From: Thozetella sp. PMI_491
Taxonomy: Eukaryota; Ascomycota; Sordariomycetes; Chaetosphaeriales; Chaetosphaeriaceae
NCBI GenBank assembly: GCA_021432635.1
Contig: MU270126.1
Location: forward strand, 1 to 64,000
Direction of reading: 5' to 3'
DNA length: 64,000 nucleotides
Shown here: piece by piece, positions 35,284 through 47,360 of the stretch
Layout of the letters: every line of letters starts with the position of its first letter
Numbering within the stretch: position 1 is the first letter of the stretch
Translations under genes and position numbers: made by a program
The notes under the pieces: model-generated
Seen by the model: the letters and a program-made list of their open reading frames with translations, nothing else
What the model was told of the DNA's origin: nothing
The model's database searches: none

Positions 35284-37123
35284 ATGGATGTGGTCCAGGC
35301 CGTGTCGGGCTACATCGCCAAGATGGTGTCGGGCGGCGAGGGCGCCGCGGGGACCCCGTCGACCAAGATGAAGATACTCCTCCTGGACAAGGACACCGTC
35401 CCCATCGTCTCCACCGCTAGCACCCAGTCGTCGCTTCTGAACCACGAGGTCTACCTGATCGACCGTCTCGACAATGCCAACCGGGAAAAGATGCGCCATC
35501 TACGGTGCCTCTGCTTCGTTCGCCCGCACCCGGACTCCATCCAGCTTCTCATCGACGAATTGCGGGAACCAAAGTACGGCGAGTACCATCTGTTCTTCAG
35601 CAACGTCGTCAAGAAGTCGGCCCTCGAGCGCCTGGCCGAGTCGGACGACCATGAGATCGTCAAGGTGGTGCAGGAGCACTTTGCGGACTTTGTTGTCGTC
35701 AACCCGGACTTGTTTTCGCTCGGCATCTCGCCTCCCATGAACCGGATATGGAGCGCCAACCAGGACACCTGGAATACGGATGCGCTGCAGAGGACGACTG
35801 AGGGCATCATCGCCGTCCTTTTGGCCCTCAAGAAGAAGCCGCTGATTAGGTACCAGAAGAACAGCTTCCTGGCGAAGAAGCTCGCTTCCGAGGTTCGCTA
35901 CATCATGACGCAAGAGGACCAACTGTTTGACTTCCGAAAGGTCGACACGCCGCCCATCCTCCTGGTCCTCGACCGCAGAGAGGATCCTGTAACGCCACTC
36001 CTCACGCAGTGGACCTACCAGGCCATGGTACACCACCTTTTGGGCATTGACAACGGCCGTGTCGACCTAAGCGACGTGCCCGACATCCGGCCCGAGCTCA
36101 AGGAGATTGTGCTGTCGCAGGACCAGGACCCCTTCTTCAAGAAGAACATGTACATGAACTTTGGCGACCTCGGCGGCAACATCAAGGACTATGTCGAGCA
36201 GTATCAGTCAAAGACCAAGAACAATGCCAACATTGAGTCCATCTCCGACATGAAGCGGTTCATCGAGGAGTATCCCGAGTTCCGCAAGCTCTCGGGCAAT
36301 GTGAGCAAGCACGTCACGCTGGTCTCGGAGCTCAGCCGGAGGGTGGGCGCCGAAAACCTGCTCGAGGTCAGCGAGCTGGAGCAGAGCCTAGCGTGCAACG
36401 ACAACCATGCCGCAGATTTGAAGGTATGCTGCCCTCTTCTCCTGCCTGAAGCCGACTCTAGCTAACTCAAGGCTGCTCTAGACTGTACAGAAGCTCATCC
36501 AGTCACCGTCCGTGACGATGGACAACAAAGTTGGCCTCGTCGCATTGTATGCACTGCGTTACGAGAAGAACCCCGCAAACCAAATTCCCATGCTCGTCGA
36601 CTTGCTCAGCGCAGCCGGCGGGGTTCCCGCCCGGCGTGCCGACATGGTAGCCAAGCTCCTGACCTACCATTCCTCACTTCAACAGTCTCAGGCAGCGGGT
36701 GGTATCGCTGACATATTCGAGTCTACTGGCATCTTCGGAGGCGCCGGAAACCGGTTCAAGGGGCTCAAAGGCGTCGAGAACGTGTACACGCAGCATTCGC
36801 CACTGCTGGAGACCACCCTGCAGAACATGATCAAGGGAAAGCTGCGGGATCAGCAGTATCCCTTCATCGAGGGCGGAGGGACCACCAAGGACAAGCCGCA
36901 GGAAATTATAGTGTTCATTATCGGCGGCGCCACCTACGAAGAAGCCAAGACGGTAGCATCCATCAATGCCTCAACCCCAGGCGTCCGGGTTGTGCTCGGC
37001 GGTACCACAATCCACAATGGCTCGACCTTCTTGGAAGAGGTCAACGATGCGGTATCCTCGTGGCCGGAGCCTCCACCGTCGACAGTTGCCGGTCGCTTAC
37101 GGAAGGAGATAGGTCGGAGGTGA
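35284..37123 (+). CDS. VPS45: Sec1/Munc18 protein Vps45
   Basis: Two exons (35284-36423 and 36482-37123) around a 58-bp intron give 593 residues, close to yeast Vps45 (577). The whole chain is Sec1/Munc18-like: MKILLLDKDTVPIVSTASTQ, then EVYLIDRLDN, LDRREDPVTPLLTQWTYQAM, and near the end IIVFIIGGATYEEAKTV and GVRVVLGGTTIHNGSTFLEE. The LDRREDPVTPLL block is diagnostic for the family, and the order of motifs fits Vps45 better than Sec1, Sly1 or Vps33. The protein binds syntaxins of the Tlg2/Pep12 type and promotes SNARE assembly in TGN-to-endosome and vacuolar protein sorting. The intron acceptor used gives K-TVQKLIQ; another AG 9 bp on would also stay in frame. Confidence 0.97.
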
Positions 37124-37574
37124 AGACAGACGGTGTTCCAATTAGTTCCTAACCAGGGAGCAGGCGTTACGGGTGAGCTACGAATTGTTTATGCTAGGCG
37201 TTCAGGTTTAAATAAATCCCAAATGATAAAATCCACATTAGGCCCGAGAGAGACTAAGAGTCCTTCCAGTCTATCTAGAATTATCTCTTCACTGGCCAAG
37301 TGAGCTCGTGCGGTGCTCGATCCTTTCTTGTTTTGTTGCCTTTCACCCAGTTTGCCTATCTGCCTCTGCCTGGTGTTCTCAGTGCCTGCTCCTCTCAGCC
37401 TCTGATGCTTCTGAGCTGCGGGCGCGGTGGGGTGGCGATAGCGTCTCCTTATCGTAATTTTCGATAGGCGCGTCCTACCTCTTTTTCTCAGCGGATGAAG
37501 GACACGCCCGAACTCTTGCACATCCTCTTGCCTGGCGGCAATGATATAGCCGCGCCAATTCCACTTCCACTGCG
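37124..37574. other. Short intergenic region between VPS45 and MTO1
   Basis: 451 bp in tandem orientation, containing the VPS45 3' UTR and the MTO1 promoter. The middle is AT-richer than the genes. No separate element recognised. Confidence 0.5.
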
Positions 37575-39703
37575 ATGACAAAACTCTGGCTTCCCCGTGG
37601 CCTGTCGCGCCCACGGCGGCGACCTCTTCGCGCCACCCGATGCCCTCACCTGAGGACCATGGCGACTGTAGTAGAAGGAACCAGGTAAGAAAGACTTGCG
37701 CCGGCCTCATTCGCGCCTCCTCAGCTTTATCCGCTGACCATATATCTCTCCCGACTAGGACGTTCGATGTCGTTGTAATTGGTGGCGGCCATGCCGGTGC
37801 CGAAGCTTGCGCCGCCGCAGCGCGAGCCGGCGCGCGTACCGCCCTTGTCACTCCCAAGATCGACAACCTAGGCACCTGCTCGTGCAACCCGTCATTCGGT
37901 GGCATTGGCAAGGGGACCATCTTGCGCGAGATTGATGCTCTTGACGGTCTAGTCGGTCGAATCGTTGACAAGGCCGGGGTTCAGTTCCGCGTTCTAAACC
38001 GCTGCAAAGGTCCCGCCGTTTGGGGCCCTCGCGCCCAGATCGACCGAAAACTCTACCAGAAGCACATGCGGGAGGAGCTCGAACACTATCCCAACCTGTC
38101 TATAGTACTGGATAAGGTGGCCGACATCGTGGTCGAAGAGGCGGAAGACACGACGCCGGAGGCGAAAAAGAAGATCAAGGGCGTTCGGCTGGAGTCAGGG
38201 GAGGTGATACCTACCAGCCAAGTCATCATCACGACGGGGACGTTCTTGGGTGGAGAGATACATATTGGCCTGGAGGCCTACCCCGCTGGCCGCATGGGCG
38301 AGGCGGCAACATTTGGCCTGAGCAAGTCCCTCCGTGAGGCGGGCTTCCAGCTTGGCCGGCTCAAGACGGGTACGCCGCCTAGAATTCACCGAAACAGTAT
38401 CAACTTTGAGGTCCTGGAGGAGCAGTTCGGAGACGAACCGCCTGCTCCTTTCAGCTATCTGAACGACCGCGTGGCGGTAGAAAAGCAGCTGTCGTGCTAC
38501 GGGACCTTCACCAACGCTGCTACGCACGATATCGTCCGAGCAAACCTGGACAAGTCGATCCACATCCGCGAAACGGTGAAAGGCCCTCGCTACTGCCCTT
38601 CACTCGAGAGCAAAGTGATCAAGTTTTCGCACCGGGACCGACACATCGTGTGGCTGGAGCCGGAGGGGTTTGACACGGATGTGTTCTATCCCAATGGGCT
38701 GAGCATGACGATCCCTGCCGAGGCGCAGGAGGCGCTCCTGCGCACGATACCCGGTTTGGAGAATGTGAACATGCTTCAGGCTGGGTATGGCGTGGAGTAT
38801 GACTACGTGGACCCGCGGGGCCTGAAGAGATCGCTTGAGACCAAGGCGATCAGCGGGCTGTTCTTGGCCGGGCAGATCAATGGCACCACTGGCTACGAGG
38901 AAGCAGCCGGTCAGGGCATCGTTGCGGGCATTAACGCTGGTCGCGCCGCACAGGGCTTGCCGGCCGCGATCCTGGGCCGGAGTGACGGCTACATCGGCGT
39001 CATGATTGACGACCTGCTCACTAGCGGCGTCTCAGAGCCCTACCGCATGTTCTCCTCCCGCAACGAGTTCCGCATCTCGAATCGGGCTGACAACGCCGAC
39101 CTCCGCCTTACCGCGCGCGGCCGCGAGTGGGGTGTTGTTGGCGACAAGCGGTGGGCCGCCTTCTCGGACAATAAACAGCAGATGGCCGACCTCCAGGCAC
39201 AACTGGGAAGCAAGACTATGGCGTCCGCAGGGTGGCAGGCTGCGGGCTTCCAGGTCAGGACGGACACGCAGAGGCGCACAGGCCTTGACCTCCTGCGGCG
39301 GCCGGGCACTACGGTCGACGACCTGGCCGGCACATTCCCCGAGGTCATGAGTTTCCCTCCCGCGATACGCGAGCGCGTTGCCATCGAGGCCAAGTATCTT
39401 CCCTACGTTGCTATGCAGCAGGGCGAGGTTGCTATGCTGGTGCGCGACGAGAGCTTGAATCTGCCGCTGGACCTTGACTACGAGAATCTGAAGGGGCTGT
39501 CTATCGTGGAGAAGGACCTGCTCGCCCGAGCCCGCCCCGAGAACATCGCGCAGGCGAGGCGCCTAGAAGGCATGACGCCTGCTGGTCTCCTCCGATTGCT
39601 CGCGCACGTGAGAAAGACGGATAGAAGCGCGAAGCTGGAGGCGGTTGCCGCCGCTGCCCGCCTGGGGCTAGGGGAAGCAAATCTACTCTCTACTGAATCC
39701 TGA
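37575..39703 (+). CDS. MTO1: Mitochondrial tRNA uridine modification enzyme Mto1 (MnmG/GidA family)
   Basis: Two exons (37575-37684 and 37759-39703) with a 74-bp intron give 684 residues. The Arg-rich N-terminus ([20 protein letters not shown]) is a mitochondrial targeting signal. The FAD-binding motif follows at G45-x-G47-x-x-G50 ([11 protein letters not shown]). MnmG family signatures are clear: [43 protein letters not shown], and [21 protein letters not shown]. With its GTPase partner Mss1 it installs the carboxymethylaminomethyl group on wobble uridine of mitochondrial tRNAs. The in-frame reading through the intron gives a longer open frame starting at 37640, but that lacks the targeting signal. 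Length matches fungal and human Mto1. Confidence 0.96.
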
Positions 39704-39983
39704 AGCCCCGTCTCGAATTAAGCAGTGGAGGCAGTTGTGTTGTAATCATAACCTCGCACCCATCACACTTCTCGGGCTTCGCGACGAGCACATCACGGGT
39801 TCAGTTCTGGGTCATTCAACAATATTTGTATATCATTTGTAAACGGGGGCAAAAGCGGTCATGAACGGGCACCTGGTGCGCACGAAATATAGAACGAAGC
39901 GAGCATAATGCCCCGGATGGTTGGGCTGGAAGTCTTGGGCTCGGAAAGGGGGGCTGTAGACTACGTGAAATAGACCACTTGTT

Positions 39984-41953
39984 CTATACGTGCTTGTCCT
40001 TCCTCCTTCTGCTCTCCTCCCGCGAATAGCTCATCCCGTGGGATAGTAGAAGATACTTGCTGAAGAAATCCTCGGCGAAGTCGTCAAACTTGTGGTATTC
40101 CGCCCCCAGCCGGTACGCAGCGGCGATGCCACTCACGCACGCCAGCTCATGCATGTTCTATGCCTCCTGCGTTAGTACTGGGTATTTGGGGTAACTGGGG
40201 TGAGAACTTGAAAGGAGCTGGCTCACCAGAAGAGTCCATGATCCGGCGAACCACGTCTTGTGTCTTCCGTTCAGGAACATCATTCCCGGCACCACTCGCA
40301 GGTAGTGCTGCCACCGATGCCCCAGTTGGTGCCACCACTGCGTCTTGATAATCTTGGCCTTATCGATTTCGTCAATTGTCCAGAGGTTTCGGTGTTGCTT
40401 GTCGAGGAATATCGTCTGGTAGACGTGTTCATAGCCTCCCTGTCTCCCTGCCCCGCCCTCTCCGCTCTCCTCCACGGCATCCAGCAGCTGGTGCTGGTAG
40501 TTGCTGGCATCGAACGACATTTCAATATTCTTTGGGTCCGACTGGTAGCTCTTGGTGTAGTACATGGGCCGAAACCCTTGTGTGTGTGCTCCGCCTCGAG
40601 ACAGCTCCACGGCGTCGGTCTCCTGGCCTCGTGCCCACAGTACCTGCTCCTTTTGTGCGGAGGTCTTCGGCACAGCGCACAGGTCAGCCTTGAAAGTCGT
40701 CTCATAGTGGCGCTCAAAATAGTCCGAGTCCCAGTGTGTCACAGTGACGTCGTCATAGAAGGCAGCTCCGCCGAGAACCGCACGCTCTCGGAAGGTGGCT
40801 TGCTTGCCGAGGAGACGAAGCGCATCGTCGGCGAGGACACAGAGTACGAGTTCGTTGAAATCTTCCTCCCTATCATTTTCATGTGTACCTTCGTCTGCGC
40901 TGAAGCCGATGTCTGGGGTGACTTTCTTGGTCCGCAGAAGCACGCCATTCTCCGTCCGGGAGACTATGGCAGTCACTTCTGTGCGGAGGCGGAACTCCAC
41001 ACCTTTGGATTCGAGATCCTTTTGCCATGCTTCGTAGAAGGAATGCAAGTTGTCGAAAGTCACCATGGTAGGCAGATTCGGGAGGAGCGTGTCGGGACTA
41101 TACTCCCAGAGGCGCAAGTTGGGGTCGTCAAACAGTCTCTCAACGATTGCGCAAGGTACGTTGGCGGTCTGGTTTCCGGTCCCGAGGAACAGAGCGATCA
41201 GCGGGTAGACCATCTTGTCGCTAAAGTCTTTGCTGAACAGCATCAGTCGCATCATCACACGTATGGGTAGCAGCCCCAGCACGGGCATGGTCCATTTGAT
41301 CAGACGTAAAAAGTAGCCAAACTTCTTTATATCACCCGCATGCTTCTCCCTACCCATGCACTAAGTCAGTAGTTGCCTCAATCGTGGTTGAGAAGGTCTG
41401 AAGGCCTCTAATTGAGTACCAGTCGGTTACAACTAGCCATTCGTGGGCCACAACGAAGTTGGAAGGGGCAGTTTCCACTCCGGAATACATACACAAGCCG
41501 GCTGCGGAAGCAGTTGGTCCAGAAACCATCTGGGCCCTTTCCAAAGGAGACCTGGAGCCGGATGTCACGAGGTTCATAGCTGTACCTCCGGAAAAAGTTA
41601 AAGGTATGTTTGAAGATCTTGAGGAGGCGGTTAGTTAGGAAGTGGAAAGGGGTGCGCAGAGAGCGGACGACTTACGGGCGACCCTCCTTGGACGCCGTTG
41701 TTGAGCCAGCTTGCACCAAATTTCTTTTCGTCGATGGGAATAGAGATGGCCTGCCCTCCGCACACTGGCGCCTTCTCTAGTAGAGTAATCTTGAACCTTT
41801 CAGGGTGCTGAGCGAGGGTGGCCGCACATGACTGTCATCTGGTTATTAGCCGCTCGAGAGGTGCTGCAAGGCCGTGGAAGAAGGAATACAGACCATGCCT
41901 GCAGCTCCTCCTCCCACGATTACTACATGCTTCTGCTTCCGACCGGATGTCAT
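39984..41953 (-). CDS. FAD-dependent oxidoreductase, amine-oxidase-like, function unknown
   Basis: Five exons on the minus strand (41953-41894, 41831-41676, 41617-41493, 41349-40227, 40157-39984) give 545 residues. The N-terminus (MTSGRKQKHVVIVGGGAAGM) is a Rossmann FAD-binding turn, followed by FKITLLEKAPVCGGQA, where the Glu should bind the FAD ribose, and FGASWLNNGVQGG. The central block includes GTGNQTANVPCAIVERLFDD and an internal strand pattern resembling NAD(P)-binding-8 and flavin amine oxidases. The C-terminal motif WFAGSWTLL-NMHELACVSGIAAA is the usual amine-oxidase FAD-contacting end. No substrate can be assigned. Exon joins are phase-consistent; the fourth intron (143 bp) is the least certain. 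It is convergent with MTO1 and divergent from TDP1. Confidence 0.85.
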
Positions 41954-42897
41954 CGTCACTCGCGTTTGCCAGAATAGGCCATCAATGAGACACAGCTGGA
42001 TGAGGGGTGCAAGGAGAGGCGACACAGGGGCTTATTCAAGTCTACACAACCATCGGAGGCTGACTCTACGAAACGAGGTCATGACACCGAGATTGTCGGG
42101 GTTTGCCATGATCTCGCGAAAAAGTGTCGAAGGCTTAGAAGTATGATGTGAAGTGGCGTTGGCGCGGGAACTAACGGGCCATAATGACCCGTACAAAGAG
42201 TCGCGGACGAGAAACACGATGTCCCTTGGTGCACGAGATCCAGACGGTGGTTTCTACAAGCGGAGATCGAGTGCCTAGGTCTACACCTCTATCTGCAAGG
42301 TTCGTCATTCCCCACCACAGGCATGCGGGAATGCGTAGGACACAATTAAAGTCTTTCACCAATTTTTGTACCTTGACGACATCCTCGATTTTCGTCGCCG
42401 GTTGTTGATTACGTCAAGGACATCTAGTGAGCAGTCTGGGGATATGATAGGATGTAGTTCGCATAGTCCACAGTTGCATCAAGGAAGATCTGGGAGGCAT
42501 ACGGATCTGTGAAATCGCACAAGGTACTCAAATTTAAGAGACAATAGGTAAAGATGGTGTTCGCAAGGGGAAGGAGCCTATCTGGTGGTGTGGAAAGCAT
42601 CGAGTACCAAGAGCCAGTAACCAAGGTACAGTAAGCCATCTGCCTTACCTGTCGAGTCATTATTTATACCTTTGTGCAAAAAATGAACCACTTCCACTAG
42701 ATGCATAACCTGTTCCACCTCTGGGCCCTCTTTGAGGTCACGTGCTCTCGTCTCGAATTCGCGCGTAGATACGCGCCACGGCTGCTGCCCACTCTCGATC
42801 CGCAGCCTAACAATTGCCGGCGATTTCAGCAAACGAGCTACGAAATACGGCATTGCTCCGGCTAGCCCGTTCCATCACAACCAATTAAGAGCTCGAG
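41954..42897. promoter_or_regulatory. Divergent region between the flavoprotein gene and TDP1
   Basis: 944 bp between divergent start codons. It should hold both promoters. Open frames of 60-90 codons occur on both strands without recognisable content. Confidence 0.5.
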
Positions 42898-45570
42898 ATG
42901 GCTGATGACAGGGCATCCGAATTCAATGGCGGAGACGACGAGGACGAAGCCCTCCGCGTCGCCATTGCGATGTCGCTTGGCCAAGACCCCTCCAAGGGCC
43001 AGGAGAAGGCCAGTGCCATTGATCTGACCAAGGACGACAGCTCCGACGGCACAAAAGTCTCGGCTACCGTGCCGGAGGAGGCACCATTGAGCAAGATGGT
43101 TGGCGCGGAGACTACTGCATCTGCCGCCCCACGGTCCGCCTTCTCGCTGCTCGGGCTCGACAGAAAGGGGATGGAAGCGGAGCGGCTGGCAAGGCTGAAG
43201 AAACGCAAAGCCCAAGGGCTCGACGGCGCCGCGGACGGTGCACCACGACAGCGCCAAAAGCCGAATGAGAGCGCCCAGGCTGCTTCTGCCGCCCCAGTCT
43301 TGAAACCGACAATGCCGGCTCGGCCCTCCCGGGAAGACAGACGTGCAGTGGAAGCCTCAAGCACCAGGGCCACGAGCGTGAACTCAAATCTCAAGTTCCC
43401 TAGGGGTGTGGTAAAGAAGACATGGGCCTTTGGCCAAGCACGACTCGGCGACGACATCAAGATCGAGGAGGTCCTGCAGAAGGACCAGCTGGAGCTGGCC
43501 GTTCTCAGCTCGTTTCAGTGGGATGATGCTTGGCTGATGTCCAAGGTGGACTTGGGGAGAACCAAACTGATCTTGGTCGCCTTTGCCTCGGACGAGATCC
43601 AGGTAGGTGTCCCGGTCTTGCTGCCTGGATGACAACCCGCTCTCTACGTCGAACAACGGCTTGGCGGCCGTTGATGCCGCCCAGAAGGCTGTGGTGACAT
43701 AGCGAGCAATGCGCTCCCTGCCTTGCTGGCCGTTTCAATGCAACCACTGACAGGGTATACAGAAGGAGGCGATGCGGTCAAACGTACCGAGCGACAAGAT
43801 TCGATTTTGTTTCCCTCCCATGCATGGGTCAGGCGCAATGCACTCCAAGCTGCAGCTGCTGAAGTTCGCCGATTACCTGCGCATCGCCGTCCCTACAGGG
43901 AACTTGGTCCCCTACGATTGGGGCGAGTCAGGTACCATGGAAAACGTACAGAATCCACGGCGATCCCCGGGAGACGGGGGGGGCCCTGAAGCAGGCGCTG
44001 ACGAGAATGTTCTAGATGGTCTTCCTTATCGACCTTCCCAAAATCGAAGACGCCGAACAGAGAGCCGCTAGTAAGCTCACAGCCTTCGGCGAAGACCTAT
44101 GCTACTTTCTCTCCGCCCAGGGCCTCGACGAGAAGCTGATCGGCAGCCTTGGCAATTACGACTTCTCCGAGACGAGCGGATATGCTTTCGTCCATTCCAT
44201 GTACGTCGCCCCGCCCGCGTCCGGCTATGTTTCTTCGGCGTGCTAATGCGTCACGCCTGCATAGCGCTGGGTCACATCAGAGCGAAGATGCATGGAGGAG
44301 GATAGGTTGGTTTGACTACGGGTCCTTCCGAGAGCAGCCCTGAAGGAAGAAGAGAGTTTAACGATCGTGTTCCAGGGTATTGCGGACTGGGTCGTGCTGT
44401 TCAAGGTCTTGGCCTGGGCACACGCGGCCCCGTGCAAATTGACTTTGTGGTACGTGAACGGCTCGCTTCATGTCATCCCGGAGATGTGCCAAGAAAGTGG
44501 GCAGCGGCCAGGCTAACTGCTTCTCTACCATGCCAACAGTGCTCATCCGTGGGATCCGCAAACGAGGGCCTGGTCACAGCCCTATACAATGCCTGCCAAG
44601 GTCGGCTCCCCCCCCGGCACCGCGAATCAATGCAACATGGACATGCGCTGACCTAAGGCAGGGGATTCCGGACTCAAGGAGTACCAATACCGTGCGGCAA
44701 AGCCCAAGGCCAGGAACCTGGCAGGTGGTGCAGACAGCGGGTGGGAGGAGATCCAAGACCGCTTCCGCGTCTACTTCCCCTCCCGTGCCACGGTCGTGCA
44801 GAGCAAGGGCGGCACAAACGTTAGCCGACCTAGCCCCGCCGGCAACTCCGTCACCTTGGCCATCTTGCTGACAATCGTGATAGGGCGCTGGTACAATTTG
44901 CTTCCAGTCCAAGTGGTGGAAGGCACCGACCTTCCCGCACCGCATCCTCCGGGACTGCAAGTCCGTCCGAGCCGGGCTGTTGATGCACTCCAAGGTTCTA
45001 TTTGTCCGTCACCCGGAGCCAACTCAGGGCGACGGTCGGACTTTCGCATATGTCGGGTCTGCTAATTTCTCCGAGAGCGCGTGGTGAGTTACGCCCACGT
45101 TCCCGCCCACCCTCCGGTCCTTCGCCCAGGGGATCCTAGGCTCTGCGTAGCGTTTCATATTGACATCGACTTCCCGGAACGGCCCCTCCCCCTCCAACGG
45201 GCTTTCCCAGAAGAGACTGCAGCATCAAACCCCCTCATGGACTTGACTAATCTCGCACAGGGGTCGATTAAGCCAGGACCGGGGCACCAAGAAACCAAAG
45301 CTTACTTGCCGCAACTGGGAGTGCGGAGTGCTGGTCCAGACCGTCCAGTGCGAGGCCAATGGGGCAACGTCATCGATCTCAACCTTGGCCTCGAGTTCAG
45401 CCTTCAGTGCGCCTAGCGATGGAAACGTGGGAGGAGACGCAGAAAGCCTCGCCACGGCTTTCCAAGGCTGCATCCCGGTCCCTATGCAGCTCCCTAGCGC
45501 CGCATACCCCTTGCCTATTGCGGCTGCCCCTATCTCGACCGCACCATGGTTCTTCATGGGCAACGGGTGA
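42898..45570 (+). CDS. TDP1: Tyrosyl-DNA phosphodiesterase 1
   Basis: Nine exons (42898-43602, 43763-43945, 44016-44200, 44265-44305, 44376-44449, 44540-44600, 44662-44819, 44884-45083, 45261-45570) give 638 residues with phases consistent throughout. Two HKD half-motifs identify it: H262-x-K264 in GAMHSKLQLLKF and H504-x-K506 in LLMHSKVLFV, followed by YVGSANFSESAWG. Other Tdp1 blocks include KKTWAFGQ, LELAVLSSFQWD, and WECGVLV. The enzyme hydrolyses the bond between a stalled topoisomerase I tyrosine and the DNA 3' end in the nucleus. The N-terminal 220 residues are disordered and contain a possible ubiquitin-interacting motif at 15-26 (EDEALRVAIAMS). The gene is the most intron-rich of the window, and its introns range from 61 to 177 bp. 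Confidence 0.95.
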
Positions 45571-47251
45571 TATAGTATTGGAGACCTGAGGCATGACTAG
45601 CTAGTTGTCTCTATTTCAGAGGAGGATCCGGATGCTTGTAGCGAGCAGTGGATTTGCCGGGCAAGGGGGAGGGACCCGAGGGCCTGCTGATTTGAGTAGG
45701 ATTAGGCGCGGCTCCGCTACCGAGATACCCCATGTGCCACGACCTACGGGCTGGTTGCAGACGCCGAAGAGCGGGAGAGACAGGGGCTTGGCGGCGGCAC
45801 TTAGACGCATGGGATTGAGACCTCTCCCCATGCTAAGCACCTGAGATCTGCAGAATCTAGGCCACACCGCCCAATATCACATCGAATTAACTATCCATAT
45901 CGGTGTGTGTAACCCACCCACCAACCCACCCCCCGCGATGTTACCTGCAGGTAGCTAGCAGTGCTCGGCCTTGCCTCACCTCTTGGCAGACATCGCTTCA
46001 GCCCTCGTCTCTCCTGCTTGATACCAGGAATAGATCTGCTCAGTATCGATTGCGAGGCTTCTAGTTTGTTTCCCAGCCTCGGTGAAGTGTCAGGGACCAA
46101 GCCGATGATTCCGAACTAGCGGCCGGCACCCGATGATCAACGCTTTTGGTGTCCCGTTCTCGTAAGGCTTGCGGAGCAGCCGTCACAACATCCGATGGCC
46201 GTCAAGCAGCATAGTTTCCCAGGAAGCTTTCGGGCACACCCATCGCAAGCCATTGTGTTAAGCTTCCGTGTGCCGTCTCGGGAGTTTGACAATGACAGCT
46301 TAGACGCCCACCGTGCCCGGCCGAATCACAAGCCAGACGCAGTCCCGAGGCGAGATTCAAAGTTCGCAACGGTCGTACGAAATTTGGGGCCACTGTCCTC
46401 TCAACAGAACCGAGTTGTGTTGTGGAACGAGTCCGTTCGCCCCGATTGGCCCTGTCCGCCAGCTCCTGCGCAAGCAGGTGTTTCGTCCCGTCTTTCTTCC
46501 AGAGCGAGAGCCAAGGACTGTCTTGGTCGGGAGAAAAGAAAGAGAGGCCTCCAGAGAGCAGAGGACAAAGGGCGAAGTTCGGGACGGGACTCCTCTTTCA
46601 CTCAACCAAAGATGCGCATCAGTCTTGGCTGACCCTGCAAGTTTTCATGAACCATGACAACTTATTGTCAAAAAAAGAAGAAAGAGAACAGCCGACTTTG
46701 GTCGCTCCTCGTAACCTACCTACTATGTACACCGACGACCAGGGTGTTGACTCGACACGAAGATACACCCCTGTTTTAAGGCTGCGACTGACACATGACA
46801 CGCATGGGTGCATTTTAATTGTGCGTGATATTACAACGGCATTCTCGTGCGCGTAATACGAACAGTACCTCACAGACAGACGAACCTTGGGCCGCGGCGG
46901 ACCGCATACTCCCTACGCCCCGTAGTGCCGCTGCCCCTCGAGGATGCTAGCTAGTTGAGACCCTGTTCAGGCTTCGCCCCTTGCTGCGGAACACCCACCT
47001 AAGCGGAGCAGGGGGCACAAGAATGCGCTCAATTGGCGCCCCGGCGCTCTGGCCATGAGGATCTCGCATGCGCGGCTGTTGACTTGTGGATCGAAGGCGC
47101 CTGCCAGCGTCGCACAAGAGGAGAACCTTCCAAGAGACGGCTTGTCGATAGAATAAGCTTCTACATGTGATGCACGGCGTCTGTGAGGCGCCGTCGAGGA
47201 GCAGACGGTCCGACATCTACTTCCCCCCACCCGTTCAGGAAATGGTAGATA

Positions 47252-47360
47252 GGGGGGAGGGAGGGGGGAGGGGGGGGGGAGCGCGAGAGAGAGCGCAAGA
47301 GAGAGCGCAAGAGAGAGCGCAAGAGAGAGCGAGAGAGAGAGAGAGAGAGAAAGAGAGAGA
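47252..47360. repeat. G-rich and GA-rich polypurine tract
   Basis: The left part is almost all G (GGGGGGAGGGAGGGGGGAGG-like, 47252-47279). The right part is a tandem array of a 12-bp GAGAGAGCGCAA-type unit (about four copies) that decays into plain GA repeats. On the plus strand it is nearly pure purine. Confidence 0.9.

Noticed and set aside
40260-41270. 336-codon plus-strand frame over the flavoprotein gene
   Set aside because: Shadow of the minus-strand coding exons; the minus-strand protein has clear FAD motifs and spliced continuity.
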